From contig MKSY01000015.1 of assembly GCA_001897475.1 (NCBI GenBank), forward strand, positions 1 through 64,000: a stretch of 64,000 nucleotides of DNA, in the 5' to 3' direction. Positions within the stretch are counted from its first letter, which is position 1. Each line of letters opens with the position of its first letter. Shown one piece after another: positions 9,884 to 18,423 of the stretch. A model generated the notes under the pieces. The model did not search any database and was not told where the DNA came from. It worked only from the letters and a program-made list of their open reading frames with translations. The DNA comes from Alphaproteobacteria bacterium 43-37. GTDB taxonomy: Bacteria > Pseudomonadota > Alphaproteobacteria > 43-37. A program made the position numbers and the translations under genes.

Positions 9884-10641
9884 GATTTCTCAATCCCTGA
9901 AATTTGGATAATTTTTTGAGCTACCGCATGAATCTCATTGGTCGCACTAAACCAAAAACTATAGCTAAGCAATAGAGCTCCAAAAATCACGATAAATAAG
10001 ACACCGTGCCACACTCGAGGGTTAGGTAATTGCCTTACTTCACCATTTTCTAACAATGCTTCATATGTTTGTGGGAACAGAACATAATCAGGGCTAAGAA
10101 TTCTTTGCTGTGAATGGTTTATAAATAAAAATAGCCGCTTCTTGAGAGCATCAATTTGCTCTGGATCATCCGCATACTTGCCCTTAAATCCTAGCCCCAA
10201 AACATACAAGTAAACAACCGCAATATCAGCTCTTTCAGGATCCTTATTTCGCAAGGCTTGCTCTATTTTTTCAAAGATTATTTCACCCGCAACATGGGAA
10301 TTGAAAATCCTCTGCTCAAGGATGTTAACCTCCCATAATTTCTGGCCTGACCATGGCACTGACAAAAACAATTCATCAGCCAAGGCAACCATGGCATACT
10401 GAACTTCTCGATAGAGCGTCAGTGCATAATCACCACCATGACGCAAAACATCTGCATGTTGCGCATCTAAGACAGCCTTTAAATCATCCGCAATGCTCTC
10501 AACCAAGCTAAATGTGGCATCCCCCTCTTCTGATTGAGAAATATCTGGCCGATGCCGTGCAATGAGGGCGCGTTGCCTCTGCCTACAGGTTTCATCATAA
10601 AACGCTTCAAAGAATTTAATGAGAAAGGATTGATCAGCCAC
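9880..10641 (-). CDS. tssL: Type VI secretion protein TssL (DotU family)
   Basis: Inner-membrane T6SS subunit that binds TssM. The 253-aa protein has a DotU cytoplasmic domain at about residues 30-190 (YREVQYAMVALADELFL near 86-102, then WEVNILEQRIF) and a single C-terminal membrane helix at about 212-233. No peptidoglycan-binding OmpA domain follows, so this is the short form. It starts with GTG, lies 15 bases after tssK and overlaps tssM by 4 bases. Confidence 0.9.
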   Translation of the reverse strand: MADQSFLIKFFEAFYDETCRQRQRALIARHRPDISQSEEGDATFSLVESIADDLKAVLDAQHADVLRHGGDYALTLYREVQYAMVALADELFLSVPWSGQKLWEVNILEQRIFNSHVAGEIIFEKIEQALRNKDPERADIAVVYLYVLGLGFKGKYADDPEQIDALKKRLFLFINHSQQRILSPDYVLFPQTYEALLENGEVRQLPNPRVWHGVLFIVIFGALLLSYSFWFSATNEIHAVAQKIIQISGIEKS

Positions 10642-10656
10642 CTAATTCCCTACTCA

Positions 10657-12003
10657 TTATGCAACACTTTCAAGTTCATTTTGTTTAGCTAAGTATAAGA
10701 CCACCTCTAGCGGACGCTTTGCTTCAAAATCCGATAAATTAAAAAGAACCAATGATTCATCCATTCTCATGAACGACGGATCATATGTAACGGCAATCAA
10801 TGTTATTCCCTTCATGGGCATTAACCTCATTGATTCTTCAGAATAAATAATTTTGCGCTTCAGCCCCAAAATCCTTCGATCTTGGGCCATTTTAACATAA
10901 GATTCCGTCACAATCACCACATCTGAAACCCATGATTCCATATCAGCATCAGTGGCTCCAGAGGGCGCTTTCAAGCCTAACACCATTATTGGAGAAACCA
11001 ACTCATGTGATAGTTTGAGTGAAAATAACCTGTCTGTTTTTGCAAAAGGGACAACGGTATATCCATCTTGGATCGTATCAACAATGGATGAAACAAATTG
11101 AATGGCCTTTTTAAAGGAAGCACTCAAATTATTATGCTGATAAAAATCAAAAACTGGAGGGATCACCCCCAACTTCAGTGTTGATAAAGCGCCAGATACA
11201 TGCGCTAGGCATGCGAAAATTGTATGCGGATGCGATTGCCCGCTATAAATAAGCGCCTCCAAGGGGGGCAAACTGTGAACAAAGACCCTTAAAGCATCTT
11301 TAATGTCACTTACAACTAACTTTTGACTATTGACACCTTGAACCTGTCCGATCAAAAAAGCCACCTTCCGCCGAATACGACTGATCATCTCAGCGCATAT
11401 TTGAGACAATGGCGATTCCATCTTAACCTTTAACAAGGGAGGAACATAGTCACTCAATGCATAAGCATTATCATGCAAGCTGACTTCTGCAATTTGCAAG
11501 CTTACGAAATGAGCCGGCGGATCGCCGACAAAAACAGCTAACTTGGGAATAATTCGTGGTAACGAAAGTGCGTTATCACCTGTATTTTCATCAACAACAG
11601 GATCACCTGTGACGGAGTCATATCGTGCCAAGGGGCCAACCGCGTTTCCATCGCCTGGGCGATAAGCATGCATAACCACATGTACTGCAGCAGGATCATC
11701 TTCAAGTGTCGGCACATTCTTTTTGATATCAAACTCTAATGCACCATGAACTTTAGCATCATAGTCGACGTAATAGCCATCTGGCATAATCGCTTTTAGC
11801 CGATTAATCCTTATGAGACCACCGACCAAAACAATTGGATCCATTTCGATGTCTTCCACACCCCAACCAAATGGCGAAACAGATTTATAAATTTGCGCTA
11901 AGAGCTGCCCATACCGCAAATCATTCTGTTGAAAATGATGCGGCTCCAACAACATTCCTTCATGCCATTGAATGGCAGGCGTGACTTTATTGTTTACAGA
12001 CAT
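10657..12003 (-). CDS. tssK: Type VI secretion baseplate protein TssK
   Basis: TssK links the T6SS baseplate to the TssL/TssM membrane complex. The 448-aa length is usual. The diagnostic N-terminal block IQWHEGMLLEPHHFQQND spans about residues 11-28. The protein is soluble, with no signal or membrane segment. It is the first T6SS gene in this operon, with GGGGG before the ATG. Sheath, tube, spike and ClpV genes (tssB, C, D, E, F, G, H, I, J) are not in the window, so the remainder must lie elsewhere if the system works. Confidence 0.93.
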   Translation of the reverse strand: MSVNNKVTPAIQWHEGMLLEPHHFQQNDLRYGQLLAQIYKSVSPFGWGVEDIEMDPIVLVGGLIRINRLKAIMPDGYYVDYDAKVHGALEFDIKKNVPTLEDDPAAVHVVMHAYRPGDGNAVGPLARYDSVTGDPVVDENTGDNALSLPRIIPKLAVFVGDPPAHFVSLQIAEVSLHDNAYALSDYVPPLLKVKMESPLSQICAEMISRIRRKVAFLIGQVQGVNSQKLVVSDIKDALRVFVHSLPPLEALIYSGQSHPHTIFACLAHVSGALSTLKLGVIPPVFDFYQHNNLSASFKKAIQFVSSIVDTIQDGYTVVPFAKTDRLFSLKLSHELVSPIMVLGLKAPSGATDADMESWVSDVVIVTESYVKMAQDRRILGLKRKIIYSEESMRLMPMKGITLIAVTYDPSFMRMDESLVLFNLSDFEAKRPLEVVLYLAKQNELESVA

Positions 12004-12076
12004 TAAGCCCCCGTTTTCTTATAGGATTAACCGAAAGCGTGATAGGGATCAAGAGGGCGTCGTGGAATACTTAAAT

Positions 12077-12655
12077 TTATTTTTGTGTTAAATCATTCTT
12101 TGAGGTAACGGTTAACTTTTTAAACACCAACAATATCCCCACAATCAGAAGAATGACAGCCGGCAACCACCACAACATCTCGGCCCCAAATTCCTTAACA
12201 GAATCCCATAATTTCACTCCCCCTTTGCCAAGGGCATAACCTGCTATGCAGCTTAAGACCGACCATACGGCCGCAGCAATAACATTTAAAATTGAAAACC
12301 GCTTAATGCTCACACCACTCATACCAATAATGACAGGGCTGATAACTCGTATCCCATAAATGAATCGGAAAGAGAGGATATAAAGAGTGTTGTACTTGTG
12401 GAGTAAATTTAGAGCCCTGTTCGCTTTTGCCTCAAGCGAAGGCCATTTTGCCAGCAATTTATTGCCATGAAGGCGCCCAATATGAAAAAGGAACTGGTCC
12501 GCCAACAATGTACCCATAAATGAAACAACAATGATGCCCCATAAACTTAAGTATCCCTGCTGGGCCAATACACCAGCCGTTAAGATAACCGACTCTCCCT
12601 CAATGAGAGACCCTAAAAATACTGCGAAATAACCATATTTTGCAATAAATTCCAC
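12077..12655 (-). CDS. DedA-family membrane protein
   Basis: Integral membrane protein, about 192 aa, of the DedA/SNARE-associated family. Characterised members act in envelope homeostasis, some as undecaprenyl-phosphate or phospholipid flippases. EFIAKYGYFAVFLGSLIEGE at the N-terminus and FRFIYGIRVISPVIIGMSG near the middle are hallmark segments, followed by two C-terminal membrane helices. The GTG at 12655 is preferred to the TTG at 12685 because AAAGGA lies 9 bases before it and the protein then begins as family members do. It follows an MFS gene by about 90 bases on the same strand. Confidence 0.88.
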   Translation of the reverse strand: MEFIAKYGYFAVFLGSLIEGESVILTAGVLAQQGYLSLWGIIVVSFMGTLLADQFLFHIGRLHGNKLLAKWPSLEAKANRALNLLHKYNTLYILSFRFIYGIRVISPVIIGMSGVSIKRFSILNVIAAAVWSVLSCIAGYALGKGGVKLWDSVKEFGAEMLWWLPAVILLIVGILLVFKKLTVTSKNDLTQK

Positions 12656-12747
12656 GACATTCAATCCTTTGCTAAAGCTTCTCAAACTGGCTTTTTATGC
12701 CGCCTTCTCTCCTTGTAACCCAAAGATATGAAGCAGGCACGCCCTTA

Positions 12748-14010
12748 TCAGCCGACAGGAGTTTGAGCTCTTTTCTCTTTCTGCAAGAAGCATATGCCCA
12801 AAACAGCAAAAACAATAATACATCCGCTCGCCATAAATGCCGAATTTGGACCATATTGGTTCATGCAGAAACCAGCCAGCAAGTTTGCAATAAATAGGGC
12901 AACTCCATTCGATAAATAGAAGATACCGAATGCGGTTCCTCTTAAGCCTTTTGGCGCCTCATCAGCCACCATTGCCATAGGAATACTTTGCGTGATACCA
13001 AACTGTACCCCCCAAAAGACGACACCCAGCAGCATCATTTGAACTGATGTTGCAAAGTATAAGATAACATCGGCAACAATGATCATTAGAAAGCCGATGA
13101 GAAGAGCAAATTTACGATCAATACGATCCGACAAGGCCCCCAATGGATAAGCAGAAATTGTACTAAAAATGTTAAATATAATCATAACCGTAGGAGCTAA
13201 ATGCTCAGGCAATCCTGAATGCTTGGCAAACGTAATGAGAAAAGCACCGCTGAAACGTCCCATTAAAAATATGACAGTAACAACAAGGATAACCCAAAAT
13301 GACCATGGAAAGCTTGCCAATGCCCGCCAATCAATAGGCGAAAACTTTTTCTTCATAGATTTAACGGGGCTTTGAGTTTCCGCTGTAAATCTTGGGTCTT
13401 CAATCATAAAGACCAACAATGCCACAGCTAAAATAGCCGGAATCGTTGCCACCCAAAAAACCAACTGATAATTACCACCGCTGATCTTCATAATAACGAC
13501 ACCTAAAAAGGCTCCCACCGCAGATCCCGCCGTTCCCAAAGCTTGACGCAGCCCAAAACAGGCTCCTTTCAAACCAGGTGGAGCCAAATCCGCAATCAAT
13601 GCCTCCCGTGGCGTAGCTTGCAAACCATTAGCTACGCGATCCACCATACGGCCTATAAAAATCCACGTTGCTGAAGTGGCTAATGGAAAGATAGGACGAG
13701 CTAATGCTGCTAAGGAATAGCTAATCAAAACGAACACTTTTCTTTTACGGAAATAGTCGCTCAAGATACCCGAGATAATACGCATAACCCATGACGTACT
13801 CTCAACAACCGCTTCAATGATACCAATTCCCAAAGCATTAATGCTAAAACTCGCCATGAGAAAAAGAGGCGAAAAGCTAAAAATAATGATTGTTGAAGCA
13901 TTCATTAGAAAAGTTGCAATGCCAAGACACCAAATTGTCTTTGGGATGTGACGTAACGAGGCCATAAGACCACGTTCAAGAGCAGAAGCTTTTTTCACAT
14001 CCTCAGTCAC
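12748..14010 (-). CDS. MFS transporter (paralogue A of a divergent pair)
   Basis: Twelve-helix major facilitator, 420 aa, substrate unknown. SGILSDYFRKRK at about 79-90 is the loop 2-3 motif. GRMVDRVANGLQATPREAL and FGLRQALGTAGSAVGAFLG are distinctive blocks. The same blocks occur in the divergent neighbour at 14227, so the two are paralogues. It resembles the alphaproteobacterial MFS group whose members carry PREALIAD after helix 4. GTG start. Likely co-transcribed with the DedA gene. Confidence 0.85.
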   Translation of the reverse strand: MTEDVKKASALERGLMASLRHIPKTIWCLGIATFLMNASTIIIFSFSPLFLMASFSINALGIGIIEAVVESTSWVMRIISGILSDYFRKRKVFVLISYSLAALARPIFPLATSATWIFIGRMVDRVANGLQATPREALIADLAPPGLKGACFGLRQALGTAGSAVGAFLGVVIMKISGGNYQLVFWVATIPAILAVALLVFMIEDPRFTAETQSPVKSMKKKFSPIDWRALASFPWSFWVILVVTVIFLMGRFSGAFLITFAKHSGLPEHLAPTVMIIFNIFSTISAYPLGALSDRIDRKFALLIGFLMIIVADVILYFATSVQMMLLGVVFWGVQFGITQSIPMAMVADEAPKGLRGTAFGIFYLSNGVALFIANLLAGFCMNQYGPNSAFMASGCIIVFAVLGICFLQKEKRAQTPVG

Positions 14011-14119
14011 ACACGTTCCATTAATGCATGGCGAACCGAGTTCATTCTTTACCCAAATGACAAAGCGAATGCAACCAAAAAGAGTAGGCAGAACAACAAA
14101 AAATTTGCTAGATTTATTA

Positions 14120-14200
14120 TTGACACTAGCCTAGAATGCGAAATTAACATATCAACCAACCGAAAAGTTTCTTGACAGCCCTGCTGTTCTGAAATACAGG
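14120..14200 (+). promoter_or_regulatory. Divergent MFS promoter region with two TTGACA boxes
   Basis: Two perfect TTGACA hexamers face right at 14120-14125 and 14172-14177. The second has a 17-base spacer to TACAGG at 14195-14200, a partial -10 match, 26 bases before the MFS start. CCCTG and CAGGG around 14179-14201 could pair as a hairpin overlapping this promoter, which might be an operator or leader structure. No clear promoter for the leftward gene was seen. Confidence 0.4.
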
Positions 14201-14226
14201 GTGGTTTTTCAATTTATTGGTGAAAT

Positions 14227-15444
14227 ATGGCCGCCTTAAAAGCTTACAAGCAAGTCCCAAAAGAAATATGGGTCTTGAGCCTTGGAAACTTACTCATAAA
14301 CGTCTCGGCAATCATTTCGTTTAGCTTCACGCCATTTTTTCTCATCGCAGTGTTTGGTGTTTCAAGACTTAACTTTGGCATCATTGAAGGCATTGTGGAA
14401 GGTACTTCCTGGGTTATACGCATTGTCTCCGGGGCCTTGAGCGACATCTTTCGGCGCCGCAAAATCCTTATCTTGATCGGCTACACATTACTAACACTAT
14501 CCAGGCCGTTATTTGTTTTCGCCTCATCCGTCTTATGGGTATTTTCAGGACGCATGATCGACCGCATTGCCAATGGTCTCCAAGCTCCACCACGAGAAGC
14601 CTTAACAGCTGACTATGCGCCACCAAATATTCGTGGACTTTGCTTTGGCATTCGCCAAGCATGCGGCTGGATCGGCTCCGTCATTGGTGCGTTCGTTGGG
14701 ATCATCGCCATGAAACTCACGGGCGATAATTATAGGCTTGTGTTTTTGATTAGCGCCATTCCCGCTATATTGGCAGTCTTGATCGTCGCCTTATTCGTGA
14801 AAGATTCATTTCATGCCCACAATCAAGAAGGTAAATTGTCCTTTGAACACCAGTTTCATATTTTTGAACTCAAGAAACTTCCACAATCCTATTGGATCCT
14901 TACGGCAGTCAGCTCCATCTATATGTTGGCACGATTTAGTGAAAGCTTCATAACTTTGCGGGCAGAAAGCCTTGGCCTAGAAAAAGCATATATCCCTATC
15001 GTCATTGCCATTATTAATTTAGCTAGCGCGTTTGCTGCTTATCCTGCCGGCTTCTTCTCGGACAAAATTGACCGCCGTCTGTTTGTAGGGCTAGGGTTAT
15101 TTATGGTCATCGTTTCAGATATTATTCTCGCCTTGTCTTCAAGCGTTACAGGCGTACTGATCGGCTCTCTAACTTGGGGCCTCCAAGTTGGCTTAACCCA
15201 AAGCTTGTTCGTAACTATGGTTGCTGATCGAGCTCCCAAAAACCTTCGTGGCACAGCTTTTGGTATTTATTTCCTGATGAGTGGACTTTCTATGTTTGCA
15301 GCATCCGCTATCGCAGGCTGGTGCTCGCATTATGTTGGCCATCATGCCCCCTTTTACTGCGGATTTATATTTAGTTGCCTTGCAGCTTTCGGCCTATTCT
15401 TTGTCTCATCGAGCAGAAAAGGTTCCAAGCAGTCAAAAACTTAG
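14227..15444 (+). CDS. MFS transporter (paralogue B of a divergent pair)
   Basis: Major facilitator of 405 aa, divergently arranged with and clearly related to the 12748 gene. Shared text includes the SGALSDIFRRRK loop, GRMIDRIANGLQAPPREAL and FGIRQACGWIGSVIGAFVG. A second half-repeat loop AAYPAGFFSDKIDRR lies near 276-290. Substrate unknown. The LysR gene downstream on the same strand is a possible regulator, although 106 bases separate them. Confidence 0.85.
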   Translation: MAALKAYKQVPKEIWVLSLGNLLINVSAIISFSFTPFFLIAVFGVSRLNFGIIEGIVEGTSWVIRIVSGALSDIFRRRKILILIGYTLLTLSRPLFVFASSVLWVFSGRMIDRIANGLQAPPREALTADYAPPNIRGLCFGIRQACGWIGSVIGAFVGIIAMKLTGDNYRLVFLISAIPAILAVLIVALFVKDSFHAHNQEGKLSFEHQFHIFELKKLPQSYWILTAVSSIYMLARFSESFITLRAESLGLEKAYIPIVIAIINLASAFAAYPAGFFSDKIDRRLFVGLGLFMVIVSDIILALSSSVTGVLIGSLTWGLQVGLTQSLFVTMVADRAPKNLRGTAFGIYFLMSGLSMFAASAIAGWCSHYVGHHAPFYCGFIFSCLAAFGLFFVSSSRKGSKQSKT

Positions 15445-15550
15445 ACGGTTAACGCATTAGACCGATAAAACTTATCAGAACACCTAACAATTTATATTGA
15501 ATAAAATCCTCTTAGGTGTATAGAATGTGTGCATCGTGGAGACAAAAAAT

Positions 15551-16501
15551 ATGAATTTAAACCATTTTCGCACATTTGCACTTGTTGGCACACATCTAAA
15601 TTTATCTCGCGTAGCCGACATACTCAACACAACACAAGCAACCATTACACGGCAAGTCCAAAGCATTGAAACCAATCTCGGCGTTAAACTTGTAACGACC
15701 ACGCCCAGAGGAGCGCGGCTGACTGAAGAAGGAGCAAAATTCTTAGTTTTTGCTAAAAAAATCATCAGCCAAATTGACGATATACAACAAGAGATTTCCG
15801 AAAACAAAGATACTTTGAGCGGAGAGTTGCGTGTTATCACCACGCGTTTTGGATCTTATTTCCTAGCAAGACATCTCGAAGAATTCCGCGAAAGATACCC
15901 TAGCATCCATCTTTACATTGATAGTGACACCGTCGCTCAATTGCCTCGTGGCAGTGAAATTGCAGGCACGTTTTTAGGCCTCACAACATCCCCCCCTCCT
16001 TTAAACACTCCTCTTATTTGGCAAAAGCTTGATGACTATTCTTATTTTCCTTTTGCTGGGAGGAAGTATATTGAAAAAGTTGGTTTACCTAAAAGCTATG
16101 AAGAGCTGGATCAGCATCGCTTTATTGGATATAAATGGAGTGCTGACTTTTCTCACATTGACCACAAAGGAAGCAATCCCCTCCTTCATCAAGCACGCCT
16201 AGAAAGCGACCCACGCGAGTCCTACGTAATTGTCAATGACATTGAGGTTTGCAGAGCCATGATCGAAGAAGGAGTTGGCATTGGTATGCTCCCTAAATTC
16301 TTAGCCAACAATGATTCTTTTGTGCCTGTTTTGCCTGATGTATTTTCCCCTGAGTTAAGTGTTACTCGAACTATTTATTATGTCATCAAAGAAAATTTGA
16401 AATCAAACGCGCGCGTTCGTGCTCTGATTAATTTCTTTAAAGAAAAAGTGGCACAAGACGATCATTCCTGCGCACCTATTTTGAGAAAGCCAGCCGGCTA
16501 A
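15551..16501 (+). CDS. LysR-family transcriptional regulator (copy 1)
   Basis: DNA-binding regulator, 316 aa. The N-terminal winged helix-turn-helix covers about residues 1-60 (LNHFRTFALVGTHLNLSRVA, then TQATITRQVQSIETNLG). The rest is the effector-binding domain (SGELRVITTRFGSYFLARHL near 85-105, ERYPSIHLYI). ATG 15551 is used because MNLNHFRTF is the usual LysR start; an in-frame ATG 8 codons earlier has no ribosome site. It shares the odd YKWS block and the GELRVITT segment with the LysR protein at 59212, so the two are paralogues. Effector unknown. Confidence 0.88.
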   Translation: MNLNHFRTFALVGTHLNLSRVADILNTTQATITRQVQSIETNLGVKLVTTTPRGARLTEEGAKFLVFAKKIISQIDDIQQEISENKDTLSGELRVITTRFGSYFLARHLEEFRERYPSIHLYIDSDTVAQLPRGSEIAGTFLGLTTSPPPLNTPLIWQKLDDYSYFPFAGRKYIEKVGLPKSYEELDQHRFIGYKWSADFSHIDHKGSNPLLHQARLESDPRESYVIVNDIEVCRAMIEEGVGIGMLPKFLANNDSFVPVLPDVFSPELSVTRTIYYVIKENLKSNARVRALINFFKEKVAQDDHSCAPILRKPAG

Positions 16502-16630
16502 TTGCTTACAAAAACAACCGTTAACGCTTTCATTTTCCACATATTTTGACCTATGATTACTACTCAAGGTTTATATTAGAAATGTGCATTTGTATCGTGG
16601 AAAACTGTGTTTAGGATGTGCGATATCGAG

Positions 16631-16707
16631 TGGTAGCGGAGGAGGGACTTGAACCCCCGACACGCGGATTATGATTCCGCTGCTCTAACCAACTGAGCTA
16701 CTCCGCC
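16631..16707 (-). tRNA. tRNA-Met (CAT anticodon)
   Basis: Complete cloverleaf on the minus strand. The acceptor GGCGGAG pairs with CTCCGCT (one G-U). The D arm is AGCTCAGTTGGTTAGAGC. The anticodon stem GCGGA/TCCGC encloses ATCATAA, giving CAT. The T arm is GGGGGTTCAAGTCCCTC. The discriminator is A and CCA is encoded. The D and anticodon stems fit elongator Met rather than initiator. CAT could also be read as tRNA-Ile after lysidine modification, but the stem sequence fits alphaproteobacterial Met. Confidence 0.95.
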
Positions 16708-16743
16708 GCTGTTCGAGACAAGAAAGCCTTAGACAAGCAGACT

Positions 16744-16749
16744 TGTCAA
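16744..16749 (-). promoter_or_regulatory. -35 box of the tRNA-Met promoter
   Basis: A perfect TTGACA on the minus strand, 36 bases upstream of the mature tRNA 5' end. The -10 element about 17 bases on is weak (CTTTCT), so only the -35 part is clear. Confidence 0.4.
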
Positions 16750-16771
16750 GAAAAATTAGTAATTTGAAGCG

Positions 16772-16795
16772 ATCCCTCTTTAAATTAAGAGGGAT
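16772..16795. repeat. 9-bp perfect inverted repeat
   Basis: ATCCCTCTT and AAGAGGGAT flank a 6-base loop between tRNA-Met and the secreted-protein gene. No U run follows on either strand, so it is not a classic terminator. It may be an operator or a transcript-stabilising hairpin. Confidence 0.4.
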
Positions 16796-16813
16796 ACTGC
16801 CTCAGAAGACCTA

Positions 16814-16834
16814 ATCATGGATCATGGATCATGG
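16814..16834 (+). repeat. Three tandem copies of ATCATGG at a gene start
   Basis: Three exact 7-base units just before the 16846 gene. Each carries an ATG, and 7 is not a multiple of 3, so the ATGs fall in three frames. The third copy also supplies the GGAGA ribosome site. Copy-number change could shift upstream initiation; this is inference. Confidence 0.6.
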
Positions 16835-16845
16835 AGAATATTTTT

Positions 16846-17976
16846 ATGAATAGAACGTTGGCTTTAGGTAGCTACATATTTTTTATTGCATCACTCATGC
16901 TCTCTTTAGCTTTGCCAACATTCTCTCTAGAACTAACACCTGAGCAAAAGGAACGGGCTAAAGTTCTAAAAGCGGAGTATTTGAAGAAAAAAGCGGAAAG
17001 AGACGCAAAGGGAGCAAGCTCGACGAATCCTGGCGGAACAAAAACACCCTCCGGAACAAAAATACCCTCCAAAACAAAAATACCCCCTACAGACCAAGAG
17101 ATCCAAGAAGCCTTAAATATAATTAAAGCAGAGAATCCAGAACGAGCGGCTAAGGCAGAAGAAACCCTAAAAACCCACCCGTTCGTAGTAAATAATCCCG
17201 AGAGGCAGTTACAATACTTAAATAAGGTGCGTGAAGAGATTAAAGAAGACAAATACCTTGAAGATATCGTGGCTAAAAGAAAAGAACGAAATCGGGAAAA
17301 ATGGGAAAAAAGAACTCCCGAGGAACAACAGGAATTTATTCGAATATATGGCCAAAAAGAAGTCGACGAGTATCTTAATCCAAAAGTCATTAAACCCGGT
17401 ACTCAAAGGCTACAGGCAGCCATCCAAGAGTTCCTTAACCAGCAAAGTACAGCGACTCAGCAAAAAGATGGAGCCACTCCCACCGCTCCTCCATCAGCTA
17501 ATGATGGTAAGGCAAAAATCGATCCTGAAGATCATCTCAACGTAGGATATGAAGCCAAACCAACGACAGCAGAACTGGGTATAACGTATCGCATTGAACC
17601 ATACTCATCCATATCAGCCTTATCTAGCGAGACTATTCATTTTAACCTAAAGGACTTGAAGCCAAATCTTGCGCAAACACTGACTATCTCCACAAACGCA
17701 AATAGCGGCGATAGCAAGATTTTTGTCAGCGATAGCAATAGTGGTAACCTCGTTAAGTCCACCCGAGACGGAGAAGCACATCGGATTCGCTTCAATGTTT
17801 CCACCGAAGGAAGCAGGCAATTTACCCCCACTCCAGATGGCACTCAAATTATCGACAAGATCCCCCTCGGCACACAAAAACATACTTTTACATTTAATCT
17901 AATAAGTGAAGATGTGGAAAAGGCACCTCCTGGAGCCTACTCTGGGCACGTAACATTTACCATCGTAAGCCAATAG
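16846..17976 (+). CDS. Unrecognised secreted protein with TKxP repeats
   Basis: Function unknown, 376 aa. A signal peptide occupies about residues 1-28 (hydrophobic core GSYIFFIASLMLSLALP). A charged, helical Lys/Glu-rich region follows. It is interrupted at about 70-85 by short repeats (TKTPSG, TKIPSK, TKIPPT) encoded by near-identical DNA. A serine/threonine-rich linker leads to a beta-rich C-terminal domain of about 130 aa ending PPGAYSGHVTFTIVSQ, a pattern common in pilin-like or coat-like secreted domains (DUF4402 style). GGAGA lies 8 bases before this ATG, so it is preferred to the ATG at 16831. Likely periplasmic or exported. Confidence 0.7.
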   Translation: MNRTLALGSYIFFIASLMLSLALPTFSLELTPEQKERAKVLKAEYLKKKAERDAKGASSTNPGGTKTPSGTKIPSKTKIPPTDQEIQEALNIIKAENPERAAKAEETLKTHPFVVNNPERQLQYLNKVREEIKEDKYLEDIVAKRKERNREKWEKRTPEEQQEFIRIYGQKEVDEYLNPKVIKPGTQRLQAAIQEFLNQQSTATQQKDGATPTAPPSANDGKAKIDPEDHLNVGYEAKPTTAELGITYRIEPYSSISALSSETIHFNLKDLKPNLAQTLTISTNANSGDSKIFVSDSNSGNLVKSTRDGEAHRIRFNVSTEGSRQFTPTPDGTQIIDKIPLGTQKHTFTFNLISEDVEKAPPGAYSGHVTFTIVSQ

Positions 17977-18006
17977 GATAAGACATACAAACGGGTTGTA
18001 ACGACG

Positions 18007-18423
18007 TTAATCTCGCAGTCTATTTTGACGCAAGGCCAATTCATCCATAATTTTTTGTTCGGCAGCTGATTGTTTTCGTTGATCTTCTGCATCAATTTTG
18101 TGAATCACTTGCTCCAATTTTTTCTTCTTTGAATAAATTTCTTGCAGCTTCTCCCAAATTTCACTTCTTTCTCTTTCAATTTCCTGCCTTCTTTTATCAA
18201 TGATCTGCTTTCGTAGCGTAATGTTCTTCAAGAACTGAGGAACGATGGGATGCAACTCTATAGTCTTATCAAAAATTTTCATTTCCCTTTGAGCAAACGA
18301 TTCCAACTCTTCTGCTGCATGGTTCAATTGCATTTCTTCAAAATTGAGTTTCTGGATGATCAAGCTAGCTTCATCAAGTCGCCAGCTATTAAGCTTCATT
18401 AGCCGGCGTAAGGTTTTCTTCAT
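18007..18423 (-). CDS. FliJ-like coiled-coil protein
   Basis: Small 138-aa protein, almost entirely charged coiled coil with heptad-like Lys/Glu/Leu spacing. It has no signal peptide. It follows a FliI-type ATPase gene and overlaps it by 35 bases. FliJ (or YscO in type III secretion) is the ATPase stalk protein usually encoded right after fliI, so FliJ-like is the best reading. Sequence conservation in this family is low, so the call rests on position, size and coiled coil. GGGATGAACC precedes the ATG. Confidence 0.6.
   Translation of the reverse strand: MKKTLRRLMKLNSWRLDEASLIIQKLNFEEMQLNHAAEELESFAQREMKIFDKTIELHPIVPQFLKNITLRKQIIDKRRQEIERERSEIWEKLQEIYSKKKKLEQVIHKIDAEDQRKQSAAEQKIMDELALRQNRLRD

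Noticed and set aside
16900-17400. Long minus-strand frame across the secreted-protein gene
   Set aside because: Antisense to a gene with signal peptide and ribosome site; Ser/Phe-rich as expected of a shadow.
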